Notes: generated by a model from the sequence alone, not told the origin. 9,162 nucleotides of DNA from DATLFQ01 sp035540915 (GCA_035540915.1 DATLFQ010000207.1:1-9162); one strand, 5' to 3'. Positions 1-6,859 are shown, counted from the first letter of the stretch. Numbers and translations are program-made.

Positions 1-335
1 GGCCAGCACCACGTCCAGCTGCCCGCCCGACAGCGACCCGTCCGCCGCCGCAGCAGCGCTCACCGGCAGCACCCGCAGGCGCCGCCCCGGGCGGCCAGCC
101 GCCCGGCTGCGTTGGCCGTCATGGCGGCGCGGTCGCGCAGCCATGCCGTCAGAGAGGTGGCGGCGTCCAGGTCCCACAAGCTGTGGTGGTCGAACTCGCC
201 GGCCGCCGCCGCGATCTTGGCGCCCAGGCGGTCGCGAAGGGCGATGGCCGCAAGCAGCGTGGGCCCGTCGACGGGGAGCTCCAGCTCCTCCACCGTGGTC
301 GTCAGCGCCGCCAGCACCATGCCGAAAGCGTACAC
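1..335 (-). pseudogene. DUF222 / 13E12-family HNH endonuclease, N-terminal part, frameshifted and cut by the left edge
   Basis: Read on the minus strand from a GTG at 335-333, the protein has the usual N-terminal DUF222 pattern: a Leu/Ala-rich helix (LLAAIALRDRLGAKIAAA), then GEFD, LWDLD, and TSLTAWLRDRA. These proteins normally continue for 350-500 residues and end in an HNH nuclease domain. Here the frame reaches a stop at 62-60 after 91 residues. In another frame, bases 80 to 1 encode the expected continuation (RRLRVLPV, then DGSLSGGQLDVVLA). Restoring one base in or near the G/C run at about 79-95 would rejoin the two parts. It is therefore either a recent pseudogene or a homopolymer assembly error. 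The HNH domain, if present, lies left of the window. A LexA-like box overlaps the start (separate entry). Family identity is fairly sure; function in the cell is not known for most members. Confidence 0.72.
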
Positions 336-343
336 CTGTTCGA
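328..343 (-). promoter_or_regulatory. Candidate LexA (SOS) box at the DUF222 gene start
   Basis: On the minus strand the 16 bases read TCGAACAGGTGTACGC. The actinobacterial/mycobacterial SOS box is TCGAAC-RNNY-GTTYGA, so the first half-site matches completely and the second differs at two positions (GTACGC for GTTYGA). The GTG start codon lies inside the box. Members of the 13E12 family in Mycobacterium tuberculosis are known to include LexA-regulated genes, which makes the placement meaningful. LexA binding is inferred from the motif only. Confidence 0.45.
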
Positions 344-593
344 TCGTTCATGCAGCCGAAAGACCCCGTCCTGCAACGATTTCTGGCCCGGTGGCCGAAT
401 CGCAGGGCAACTCAACCGAACACTGTGGTTCGACCGAGATTCCAGCTCTGTGATGGAGGTTCACCGGTGTCGACGCTGGCCGCCGACCTGCGCCCGCTGC
501 CCGGCCCGAGCTGACCACCATCGTCACCACCCGCCGCTGATCGATCGACCGTCGCGATTCGCACGCGGATCACCGCCCCCGCCGCCCCGGCGG
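336..593. other. Non-coding or decayed spacer
   Basis: No start-to-stop frame here has a recognisable family pattern or convincing coding character. The first part (about 330-460) is visibly less GC-rich than the rest of the window, as expected for an intergenic promoter region or imported sequence. The stretch just before 594 could contain eroded upstream sequence of the KAP-type remnant that follows, but I cannot see a P-loop or any other motif of that family in it. Confidence 0.4.
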
Positions 594-1224
594 ACGCTCC
601 CGTTCTGGGTCCAGCCGCTCGACGCGGCAGCGCGCCGGCGCATGTTCCGCGGGCTGCTGACCGGCCAGCTCCGGGCCGGCGGGGGAGAGGGCGCTTCCGC
701 CGATGCCGGCGAGGAAACCGGCCCTCCCGCCGCTGGCGACCTCGAGGACCTGCTGGCGGCCATGCGGGCGACCACCACAGGCGCCCCCGAAGTGGCTCGA
801 GTCGTCGGCCATGACGGTGACGGCCGAGGAGCTGGCCGCCATGGATGCGGCAGCCCCGCTGGTGGGTCGCACCCCCCGCTCGGTGAAGCGCTTCGTCAAC
901 GTCTTCCAGTTGGTGAAGGCCATAGGGCAGGCCGCCGGCCGGTCGGTCGGGTCACCGGAGCCGCCCGTCGTGCTGCTGGCCCTGGCCACGGGGCTGCCCC
1001 GGACGGCAACCGCCCTGTTCGATCAGTTGAGCGCTGTCCCGCCGCCCGCCACCCTGCGAGACGCGGCGGCCCAGTTGCCTCCCGACGACCACAGCGAGCT
1101 TCGGGCGTGGCTGGTCGAGCAGCCGGGGCTCGGCGGCCTCGCCACCGCCGACCTGCTGGGCTGGCTCGATCTGGTCCGGCGCTTCAGCTTCCAGCCCGGG
1201 GCCGCCGGCCCGGCCGAGGGATGA
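594..1224 (+). pseudogene. KAP-family P-loop NTPase, C-terminal remnant with a frameshift
   Basis: Two plus-strand frames together resemble the end of a KAP-type P-loop NTPase. The frame starting near 597 gives LPFWVQPLDAAARRRMFRGLL, like the segment after the sensor region that places the lid helices. After a shift somewhere around 780-815 the next frame gives AEELAAMDAAAPLVGRTPRS followed by VKRFVNVFQLVKA, the most conserved C-terminal pattern of these proteins, and ends at TGA 1222-1224. The part with Walker A and Walker B, several hundred residues in intact members, is missing. KAP NTPases are usually large, often membrane-anchored, and common in mobile or defence regions. A short open frame from ATG 811 (137 residues) could be called as a gene, but it holds only this tail. 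The family call rests on pattern recognition; the exact shift position is uncertain. Confidence 0.58.
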
Positions 1225-1229
1225 CCTCG

Positions 1230-1934
1230 TCACCGCAGCGAGCGGGCGACGGCGTGTACTCCGACCACGTGGAGCGCATGGTCGACGCCGTCGATCTCGT
1301 CGGCCAGGATGCTGGCCAGCTGCGCCTCGTGCTGGCAGTCCCAGGCCAAGGTCAGCACCCCGAAGCGGTGGAACAACGTGGTGAGGCCCAGGTTCCAGTC
1401 GCTGTAGTGAAGGTTGACGGCATGGACACCGGCCTCCGACAGGCGGGCCGCCCGGCGCTCCGGTCCCTCCTTCATGTGGCGCAGCCGGGTCGAGTCGACC
1501 AGGCGAGCCGCCGGCGACAGGGCGCGCCAGGCCGCCGCCTGCTCCCACGCCGGATGGCACAGCCACAGCCGGCCCGCCGCTCCCGCCGCCTCGGCAACCG
1601 CCACGGCCGCGCCGGCCGCTTCGGGGTCCTTGACGTCCAGCGACAGCTCGAAGTCGCAACCGCAGGTCTCGTACAGCTCGGCCAGCGAAGGCACCTCGGC
1701 CGGGACGGCGTCGCGCGCCACCGAGGCCATCGGCCGCCGTCGCCACCCGGCCTTGACAAGTCCGTCGTGGTCGAGGACGGGCACGCCGTCGGCGGTGAGC
1801 CACACGTCGCTCTCGAGGCCGGTGGCGCCGAGGCGGAGGGCCAGCCGGAACGCGTCGAGGCTGTTGGCCGGGGCGTGGGCCTGGCCCCCCCGGTGGGCGA
1901 ACGCGACTGGCGGTCGGAGCAGGGCGGGCACCAC
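1230..1934 (-). CDS. Glycerophosphodiester phosphodiesterase (GDPD family)
   Basis: Hydrolyses glycerophosphodiesters to glycerol 3-phosphate and an alcohol, using a metal-dependent TIM barrel. Counting from GTG 1934, the family signature is present: HRG at 14-16, the E-x-D pair ESDV at 41-44, TADG at 47-50, and HD at 56-57, followed by a long barrel ending at TGA 1232-1230. Length (234 residues) is normal for bacterial GDPDs. There is no signal peptide, so a cytoplasmic place is likely. Two acidic positions differ from the usual pattern: the PENT motif reads PANS (22-25), and the usual Glu of the L-x-E-x-K strand is Asp (LSLDVK, 97-102). Starts are uncertain: the GTG pair at 1934 and 1931 fits the protein pattern, and a TACGGT box lies five bases upstream, suggesting a leaderless message. 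The open frame runs much further upstream without family similarity. It converges with the KAP remnant and diverges from the zinc-ribbon gene. Confidence 0.85.
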   Translation of the reverse strand: MVPALLRPPVAFAHRGGQAHAPANSLDAFRLALRLGATGLESDVWLTADGVPVLDHDGLVKAGWRRRPMASVARDAVPAEVPSLAELYETCGCDFELSLDVKDPEAAGAAVAVAEAAGAAGRLWLCHPAWEQAAAWRALSPAARLVDSTRLRHMKEGPERRAARLSEAGVHAVNLHYSDWNLGLTTLFHRFGVLTLAWDCQHEAQLASILADEIDGVDHALHVVGVHAVARSLR

Positions 1935-1939
1935 CGGAC

Positions 1940-1945
1940 ACCGTA
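1940..1945 (-). promoter_or_regulatory. Possible -10 box for the GDPD gene
   Basis: On the minus strand TACGGT fits the actinobacterial TANNNT -10 pattern. It lies five bases before GTG 1934 and eight before GTG 1931, a spacing typical of leaderless transcripts. No convincing -35 is visible and no Shine-Dalgarno sequence precedes either GTG. Such hexamers are common by chance, so this is weak evidence. Confidence 0.3.
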
Positions 1946-2024
1946 GGGCGGCGGCGGCCGGGCGCCCGCCACGGACCGCCCCCGTTTCCCTCAACCCCGG
2001 GGCGGAGATGTCGATCAGAAGGGC

Positions 2025-2420
2025 ATGAGGAAAGGACCGTCCGAGACCTTGATCAGAGCCACCTGTCAGACCTGCGGCGACGTCGAGCTGTTGGTCGGCG
2101 ACGTCCAGGTGCTGCTGTGCGCCACGACCAACGAGGGCACCTACGCCTTTCGTTGCCCCACCTGCGGTCTGGCGGTGTCCAAGCCGGCCGACGGCCGGAC
2201 TATCGACGTCCTGATCGCGGCCGGCGTCGAGCTGCTGGTGTGGGACCTGCCGGCCGAGCTGGACGAGCACCACGCAGGCCCGCCGATCTCCTACGACGAC
2301 CTCATCGACTTCCACTTCCTCCTCGAGTCGGGCGCAGCCGAGGCCGCCATCACCAACTTCAGGTCCGAGCGGGCGGCCCACCCCGCCAACGGCCGCCGCT
2401 GGGGGCGTGCCCGCCGCTGA
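2025..2420 (+). CDS. Small zinc-ribbon protein of unknown function
   Basis: A 131-residue protein. The N-terminal half carries CQTCG (Cys14, Cys17), a single Cys32, and CPTCG (Cys44, Cys47). The two CxxC knuckles about 27 residues apart are what a four-cysteine zinc ribbon needs. The second half is acidic and Leu-rich (YDDLIDFHFLLE, near 95-106) and ends in a basic Arg-rich tail. No membrane segment or catalytic motif is visible, so a cytoplasmic protein that binds another protein or nucleic acid is plausible but unproven. ATG 2025 is preceded by AGAAGGG only one base away, too close for a good ribosome site; TTG 2049, with AGGAAAGGA upstream, is an alternative that still keeps the zinc ribbon. 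It is 74 bases ahead of tatA and reads the same way. I do not recognise a named family. Confidence 0.72.
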   Translation: MRKGPSETLIRATCQTCGDVELLVGDVQVLLCATTNEGTYAFRCPTCGLAVSKPADGRTIDVLIAAGVELLVWDLPAELDEHHAGPPISYDDLIDFHFLLESGAAEAAITNFRSERAAHPANGRRWGRARR

Positions 2421-2482
2421 AGCTGACCGCTGGCTGGCGGGGGCGGCCGGCGCCGGCGCATCCGGGCCCCGGCCTGCCCCCG

Positions 2483-2488
2483 TAGACT
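2483..2488 (+). promoter_or_regulatory. -10 box for a leaderless tatA transcript
   Basis: TAGACT matches TANNNT and lies exactly six bases before the GTG start codon at 2495, which is the distance from a -10 box to a transcription start. No Shine-Dalgarno sequence lies between them, so transcription and translation probably begin at the same base. No clear -35 hexamer is visible upstream. Confidence 0.5.
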
Positions 2489-2494
2489 GACGCT

Positions 2495-2794
2495 GTGGGA
2501 TCCATCGGGCCGCTCGAGGTCGTCGTCATCCTGGTGGTCGCCCTCGTGGTGCTCGGCCCCAACCGGTTGCCGGACGCGGCGCGCTCGGTCGGCAAGGCCT
2601 TCGCCGAGCTCCGGCGGATGACGACGGGCTTCCAGAGCGAGGTGCGCGACGCGTTCACTGAGCCGCCCAGCTACCCCAAGCGGCCCCCGCAGTCCATCCA
2701 GCCGGCCGCCCTGCCGGCCCGGCCGGAGGAGGCGGACGTGACGCCCGCCGCCGAGCCCGCGCCGCCGGTGGCCGAGCCCCGCCCCGCCGACTGA
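2495..2794 (+). CDS. tatA: Twin-arginine translocase TatA/TatB-family subunit
   Basis: Pore or receptor subunit of the twin-arginine pathway, which exports folded proteins across the cytoplasmic membrane. The 99 residues have the family layout: a short N-terminus, one membrane helix (about 4-20, with Glu8), a Gly-Pro hinge (21-22), an amphipathic helix (about 24-50, RLPDAARSVGKAFAELRR), and a Pro/Ala-rich tail to the end. The LGPNRLP hinge is more like TatB than TatA, which usually has Phe-Gly at this place. Because this is the only such gene in the window and is followed directly by tatC, it may serve either role, and the symbol is by position. GTG is the only fitting start: it gives the usual N-terminus and follows a -10 box at leaderless spacing. 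Its TGA lies 59 bases before the first ATG of tatC, but only eight before the more likely tatC start. Confidence 0.88.
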   Translation: MGSIGPLEVVVILVVALVVLGPNRLPDAARSVGKAFAELRRMTTGFQSEVRDAFTEPPSYPKRPPQSIQPAALPARPEEADVTPAAEPAPPVAEPRPAD

Positions 2795-2853
2795 GGCCTC
2801 CCATCGCCCTCCGCAAGAAGGCGCGGCCCGCCAAGGCAGCCGCCGTCGACGGG

Positions 2854-3561
2854 ATGCCCGTCATGGAGCACCTGGGGGAGCTGCGCCGACGGATCATCAT
2901 CTCGCTGGTGGCAGTCGCCGCCGGAGCCGTGGTGGGCTTCGTGGCCTACAACGGCATCCTCGACTTCCTGATCGACCCGTACTGCGACCTGGAGAACCGG
3001 CCGCCCGGGCCGTGCTCGCTCTTCATCACCGACCCGCTGGAGGGCTTCGCCACCCGCATCAAGGTGGCCAGCTACGCCGGGCTGATGCTGGCGTCCCCGG
3101 TGGTGCTGTTCCAGCTCTGGCGGTTCGTCACCCCCGGCCTGAACCCCAACGAGAAGCGCTACGCCGTGCCCTTCGTGCTCTCGTCGATCCTGCTCTTCGG
3201 CTTCGGCGTCCTGCTGGCCAAGATCACCTTCCCCCAGGCGCTGGAGTTCCTCGTCGGCGTGGGCGGCGAGGACCTGCAGGCGATCTTCAGCCCGTCCAAG
3301 TACCTGCGGCTGATCCTGCTGATGATCGTGGCCTTCGGGGTGGCCTTCCAGTTCCCCGTGCTGCTGGTCTTCCTCCAGCTGGCCGGGGCCCTGACCAGCC
3401 GGCGACTGGCCGGCTGGCGCCGGGGCGCCGTCGTGATGATCTTCGTCGTCGCCGCGGTGATCACTCCCAGCCAGGACCCCTACTCCCTGCTGGCGATGGC
3501 CGGGCCGATGTACCTGTTCTACGAGGCGTCGATCCTCATCGGCCGGCTCTTCAAGAAATGA
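2854..3561 (+). CDS. tatC: Twin-arginine translocase subunit TatC
   Basis: Polytopic membrane subunit that binds the twin-arginine signal peptide and nucleates the Tat translocon. The conserved N-terminal EHLGELRRR lies at residues 5-13, followed by the first membrane helix. The periplasmic loop leads to DPLEGFATRIK, then the helix of SPVVLFQLWRF and the cytoplasmic loop PGLNPNEKR. Further helices follow, including the late VITPSQDP segment. Six hydrophobic stretches and 235 residues fit the family. The stated ATG has no ribosome site. Upstream, in frame, codons from 2803 read IALRKKARPAKAAAVDG before the ATG, like the basic leader many actinobacterial TatC proteins have as MALRRK-. They follow GAGG at 2793-2796 by six bases, so translation may start at the ATC codon 2803 (see findings). 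The stop overlaps the helicase start as ATGA. Confidence 0.93.
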   Translation: MPVMEHLGELRRRIIISLVAVAAGAVVGFVAYNGILDFLIDPYCDLENRPPGPCSLFITDPLEGFATRIKVASYAGLMLASPVVLFQLWRFVTPGLNPNEKRYAVPFVLSSILLFGFGVLLAKITFPQALEFLVGVGGEDLQAIFSPSKYLRLILLMIVAFGVAFQFPVLLVFLQLAGALTSRRLAGWRRGAVVMIFVVAAVITPSQDPYSLLAMAGPMYLFYEASILIGRLFKK

Positions 3562-6227
3562 CCGCCGGGCCGGCACCGGTCCGCGAGCTTTTCCTCGCCG
3601 GCCTGGGGTTCGAGCCGGACGGCTTCCAGCGCGAGGCCCTCGACGCCCTCGACGCCGGCGCCTCGGTGCTGGTGGCGGCGCCCACCGGGTCGGGCAAGAC
3701 GCTGGTGGCCGAGTACGCCGTGGCCCGGGCCCTCGACGCCGGACGCAAGGCCTTCTACACCACTCCGCTCAAGGCGCTCTCGAACCAGAAGTACGGGGAC
3801 CTGGCCCGCGTCCACGGCAACGACCGGGTCGGCCTGCTCACCGGCGACACCTCGGTCAACGGCGAGGCCCCCGTGGTGGTCATGACCACCGAGGTCCTGC
3901 GGAACATGATCTACGCCGCCAGCCCGACGCTGGCCGGCCTGGCCGTGGTCGTGCTCGACGAGGTCCACTACCTCCAGAACCCCTACCGGGGAGCGGTCTG
4001 GGAGGAGGTGATCGTGCACCTGCCCCGCGACGTCGTCCTGGTGTGCCTGTCGGCCACGGTCTCCAACGCCGAGGACCTGGCCGACTGGATCGCCACCGTG
4101 CGGGGCACCACCGAGGTCGTCATCGAGGAGCGCCGCCCGGTGACCCTGCACAACCTGTACCTGGTGGGCGACCGGGCCACCGAGCGCCCCCACCTGTTGC
4201 CCACCTTCGTGGGTGACCAGCCCAACCCGGCCGCCGCCGCCCTCGACAGCCGGGGCGCCGTCCAGCGCGACCACCGCGGCCGGCCACGGCCCGGCCGCCT
4301 GTACACGCCGCGACGGGCCGAGGTCGTCGAGACCCTGGTCGACGAGGCCATGGTGCCGGCCATCTACTTCATCTTCAGCCGCGCCGCCTGCGACGACGCC
4401 GTGCGTCAGTGCCTGGCCGCCGGCCTCCGCCTCACCACCCCAGAGGAGGCGGCCCGGACCCGGGCCATCGTCCTGAGCAAGGTCGGCTCGCTGTCGGACG
4501 CCGACCTGGCGACGCTCGGTTACGCCGAGTGGCTGGCCGGCCTGGAGGCCGGGCTGGCCGCCCACCACGCCGGCCTGGTGCCGCCGTTCAAGGAGGCCGT
4601 CGAGGCGTGCTTCGCAGCCGCGCTGGCCAAGGTGGTGTTCGCCACCGAGACGCTGTCGCTGGGCATCAACATGCCGGCCCGGTCGGTGGTCATCGAGAAG
4701 CTCAGCAAGTTCACCGGCGAGCACCACGAGCCGCTGACGGCGGGGGAGTACACCCAGCTCACCGGGCGGGCCGGCCGCCGCGGCATCGACGACGTCGGCT
4801 ACGCGGTCGTCCTGTGGTCACCCTTCGTGCCGTTCGACCAGGTGGCCGGGCTGGCCTCGAACCGGGCCTACGCGCTGTCGTCGTCGTTCCGGCCCACCTA
4901 CAACATGGCCGCCAACCTGGTCCGGCGCTACGAGCCCGACGAGGCCCGGCACCTCCTGAACCTGTCCTTCGCCCAGTACGGCGCCGACGCGGAGGTCGTC
5001 CGCCTGGAAGCCCAGCTAGACAGCACGCAGGCCGCGCTGGCCGCGGCCCGGGCCGCGGCGCGGTGCGACCGGGGCGACGTCACCGAGTACCGCGCGCAGC
5101 TGCGTGCCGCGCCGGCCGGCCCGGCCGGCAGCGAGGCGGCGGTGGCGGACGCATTGCGCCGGGCCCGCCCCGGCGACGTGCTGGTGGTGCCGGGCGGCAA
5201 GGGCGGCGGTCGGGTGGCCGTGCTGTCCACCAGCCACCGACGGCGGGGCGACGTGCGGGTCACCGCGCTGACCGCCGACCGCCGCCGGCTCAACCTGGCC
5301 CCCCGCGACTTCCCGGCGCCGCCCCGGGTCGTCGGCCGGGTGGAGCTTCCCTCGCCCTACGCGCCCAACAACGCCGCCTTCCAGCGGGTGGTGGCCGCCG
5401 CCCTGGGGCGGGTTCGGCTGCGGCCCGACGGCGCGCCGCGGCCGGCGCGTCGCCGCGACGGCGCCAGCCGCACTGCTGCGGAGCATCCGGTCGCCCGCTG
5501 CCCCGAGGCGGCCGCCCACGTTCGGGCGGCGGAGCGCGCCGAGCGGCTCCGGCGCGACGCCGAGCGGCTGGAGCGCCGGGTCGCCGGCCGGACCGACTCC
5601 CTGGCCCGCCAGCTCGACCGCGTGCTGGACCTGCTGGGAGCCCGGGGCTACGTGCAGGGCTGGGCCCTCACCCCGGCGGGCGAGCGGCTGGCCCGGGTGT
5701 ACCACGAGTGCGACCTGCTCGTCGTCGAGTGCCTCGGGCAGGGCCTCCTCGACGGCCTGGAGCCGGCCTCACTGGCCGCCGTGGCATCGGTGTTCACCTA
5801 CGAACGGCGCCGCCCCGGGCCCGCTCCGGCGCCCTGGTTCCCGTCGGGGCGGGCCCGCCAACGCTGGCGGGCCATCGAGGAGCTGGCCAAGGGCCTCAAC
5901 GACGCCGAGCGGGAGGCCGGCCTGCCCGAGACCCGGCCGCCCGACCCCGGGATGGTCGCGGGCGCGTACGGATGGGCCGCCGGCGAGGACCTGCACGACG
6001 TGCTGCGGGAGGAGGAGCTCTCGGGCGGCGACTTCGTCCGCAACGTCCGCCAGCTCGGGGACCTGTTGGGCCAGATCGCCACCGTCGCCGCCGACCCTGG
6101 CACCTCGGCGGCCGCCCGGCGGGCCCGAGACGCCCTGTTCCGCGGGGTCGTCGCCGCCAGCGCGCTGCCCCCCGCCGCGGCTGCGCCGGGGCCCGGCGAG
6201 CCGGCCGCCGCCGGCGAGTCGTCGTGA
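3558..6227 (+). CDS. helY: DEVH-box helicase of the Ski2/Mtr4 type (HelY-like)
   Basis: An ATP-dependent superfamily 2 helicase of 889 residues, related to mycobacterial HelY and eukaryotic Mtr4/Ski2. Motifs in order: APTGSGKT (41-48, Walker A), TTPLKALSNQK (68-78), TGDTS (95-99), DEVHYL (134-139, Walker B), SAT (165-167), TETLSLGINMPA (363-374), and QLTGRAGRRG (400-409). A central charged region of low conservation (about 480-670) stands where Mtr4-like proteins carry an arch insertion. The last 180 residues match the helical DSHCT-type end domain, finishing in an Ala/Pro-rich tail. It probably acts on structured RNA in turnover or processing; the substrate is not known from sequence. The start ATG overlaps the tatC stop as ATGA and has no ribosome site of its own, so it is likely translated by coupling. 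The tatA-tatC-helY order is known from mycobacteria, where pafB and pafC precede it; they are not seen here. Confidence 0.92.
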   Translation: MTAGPAPVRELFLAGLGFEPDGFQREALDALDAGASVLVAAPTGSGKTLVAEYAVARALDAGRKAFYTTPLKALSNQKYGDLARVHGNDRVGLLTGDTSVNGEAPVVVMTTEVLRNMIYAASPTLAGLAVVVLDEVHYLQNPYRGAVWEEVIVHLPRDVVLVCLSATVSNAEDLADWIATVRGTTEVVIEERRPVTLHNLYLVGDRATERPHLLPTFVGDQPNPAAAALDSRGAVQRDHRGRPRPGRLYTPRRAEVVETLVDEAMVPAIYFIFSRAACDDAVRQCLAAGLRLTTPEEAARTRAIVLSKVGSLSDADLATLGYAEWLAGLEAGLAAHHAGLVPPFKEAVEACFAAALAKVVFATETLSLGINMPARSVVIEKLSKFTGEHHEPLTAGEYTQLTGRAGRRGIDDVGYAVVLWSPFVPFDQVAGLASNRAYALSSSFRPTYNMAANLVRRYEPDEARHLLNLSFAQYGADAEVVRLEAQLDSTQAALAAARAAARCDRGDVTEYRAQLRAAPAGPAGSEAAVADALRRARPGDVLVVPGGKGGGRVAVLSTSHRRRGDVRVTALTADRRRLNLAPRDFPAPPRVVGRVELPSPYAPNNAAFQRVVAAALGRVRLRPDGAPRPARRRDGASRTAAEHPVARCPEAAAHVRAAERAERLRRDAERLERRVAGRTDSLARQLDRVLDLLGARGYVQGWALTPAGERLARVYHECDLLVVECLGQGLLDGLEPASLAAVASVFTYERRRPGPAPAPWFPSGRARQRWRAIEELAKGLNDAEREAGLPETRPPDPGMVAGAYGWAAGEDLHDVLREEELSGGDFVRNVRQLGDLLGQIATVAADPGTSAAARRARDALFRGVVAASALPPAAAAPGPGEPAAAGESS

Positions 6228-6832
6228 CCATCCGGAAGGGCCAGGCGTGGGGCCGCCCCGGGCCGCTGCCCGACGGCGGCGTGGTCGTGCGCAGCGACGC
6301 CGAGGCCCGGGCGGTGCTGGAGGACGCCCGCCGGCGCCAGGTGGCCTACCCGGCGCTGGGTCTGCTGGGCGGGGACCTGTGCCGCACGCTCGGTGGGCCG
6401 GGCGACGAGGGCCGGCTGCACTCGGACGACGCCATGCGGTTCCCCGTCGACCTCGGCGAGGCCCTGGTGGACGGGGAGCTTCGCCTCTTCGTCGCCCACC
6501 TGGTGGCGCGGACGCGGACCTGGCGCCGGTGCTTCGTCGCCATGAACGCGCAGTGGCGGGGGCGGTGGAACCTCGGGCCGCGGGCCCATCCGGGCGACGG
6601 CCTGCTCGACACCTACGACGCCCGGCTGACCCCCCGGGACCTGGTGCTCGTGCACCGCCGCCTGCACCACGGCGCCCACCTGCCGCACCCCGGCATCACC
6701 GAGCGCCGGGCTCCTGCCGTCCAGGTCGACCTCGGCCGGTCCCTCGCCCTGGAGTTGGACGGCCGACCCGCCGGCCGGGCCTGGGTGCTGTCGGTGCGGG
6801 TCGAGCCCGACGCCCTCACCGTCGTGGTCTGA
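6224..6832 (+). CDS. Diacylglycerol-kinase-like protein lacking the GGDGT half
   Basis: A 202-residue protein starting at a GTG that overlaps the helicase stop as GTGA. Its second half fits the C-terminal beta-rich domain of the diacylglycerol/sphingosine lipid-kinase family (YegS/DgkB type): FVAMNAQWRG (104-113), HPGDGLLD (122-129), HRRLHHGAHLPHPGI (144-158), a Leu-Asp-Gly turn LDGRPAG (178-184), and a final strand rich in Val. The segment LLGGDLCRTLG (47-57) followed by FPVDLG (73-78) sits where kinases have GTGNDFARxLG and then VDLG. The N-terminal GGDGT nucleotide-binding motif is absent, and WGRPGPLPDGG (9-19) stands at the start instead. Kinase activity is therefore doubtful; a lipid- or nucleotide-sensing role or a partner role is possible. 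In Streptomyces I recall a diacylglycerol kinase beside tatC and this helicase, which supports the relationship. The frame looks intact, with neighbours' codon use, so this is probably a real family and not a fragment. Confidence 0.68.
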   Translation: MTIRKGQAWGRPGPLPDGGVVVRSDAEARAVLEDARRRQVAYPALGLLGGDLCRTLGGPGDEGRLHSDDAMRFPVDLGEALVDGELRLFVAHLVARTRTWRRCFVAMNAQWRGRWNLGPRAHPGDGLLDTYDARLTPRDLVLVHRRLHHGAHLPHPGITERRAPAVQVDLGRSLALELDGRPAGRAWVLSVRVEPDALTVVV

Positions 6833-6859
6833 GCCGCCGCCGCACTGGACCCGGCGATG

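Noticed and set aside
410..455. T-loop-like GGTTCGACC suggesting a tRNA
   Set aside because: The flanking bases do not form the T stem, and no acceptor, D or anticodon arms could be placed around it.
183..593. Possible plus-strand protein running into the KAP-like remnant
   Set aside because: The first part is antisense to the DUF222 gene and the rest has no recognisable pattern or good start.
1935..2381. Upstream extension of the GDPD frame over the zinc-ribbon gene
   Set aside because: No similarity to GDPD proteins before the HRG region, and it lies opposite a supported plus-strand gene.
3012..3557. Upstream extension of the helicase frame through tatC
   Set aside because: The sequence is Pro/Arg/Gly-rich shadow of tatC. 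The helicase pattern begins shortly after ATG 3558.
4409..6223. Long plus-strand frame upstream of and in phase with the kinase-like gene
   Set aside because: It overlaps the helicase in another frame and reads as Arg/Gly/Pro-rich low-complexity sequence. Only the part from GTG 6224 matches a family.
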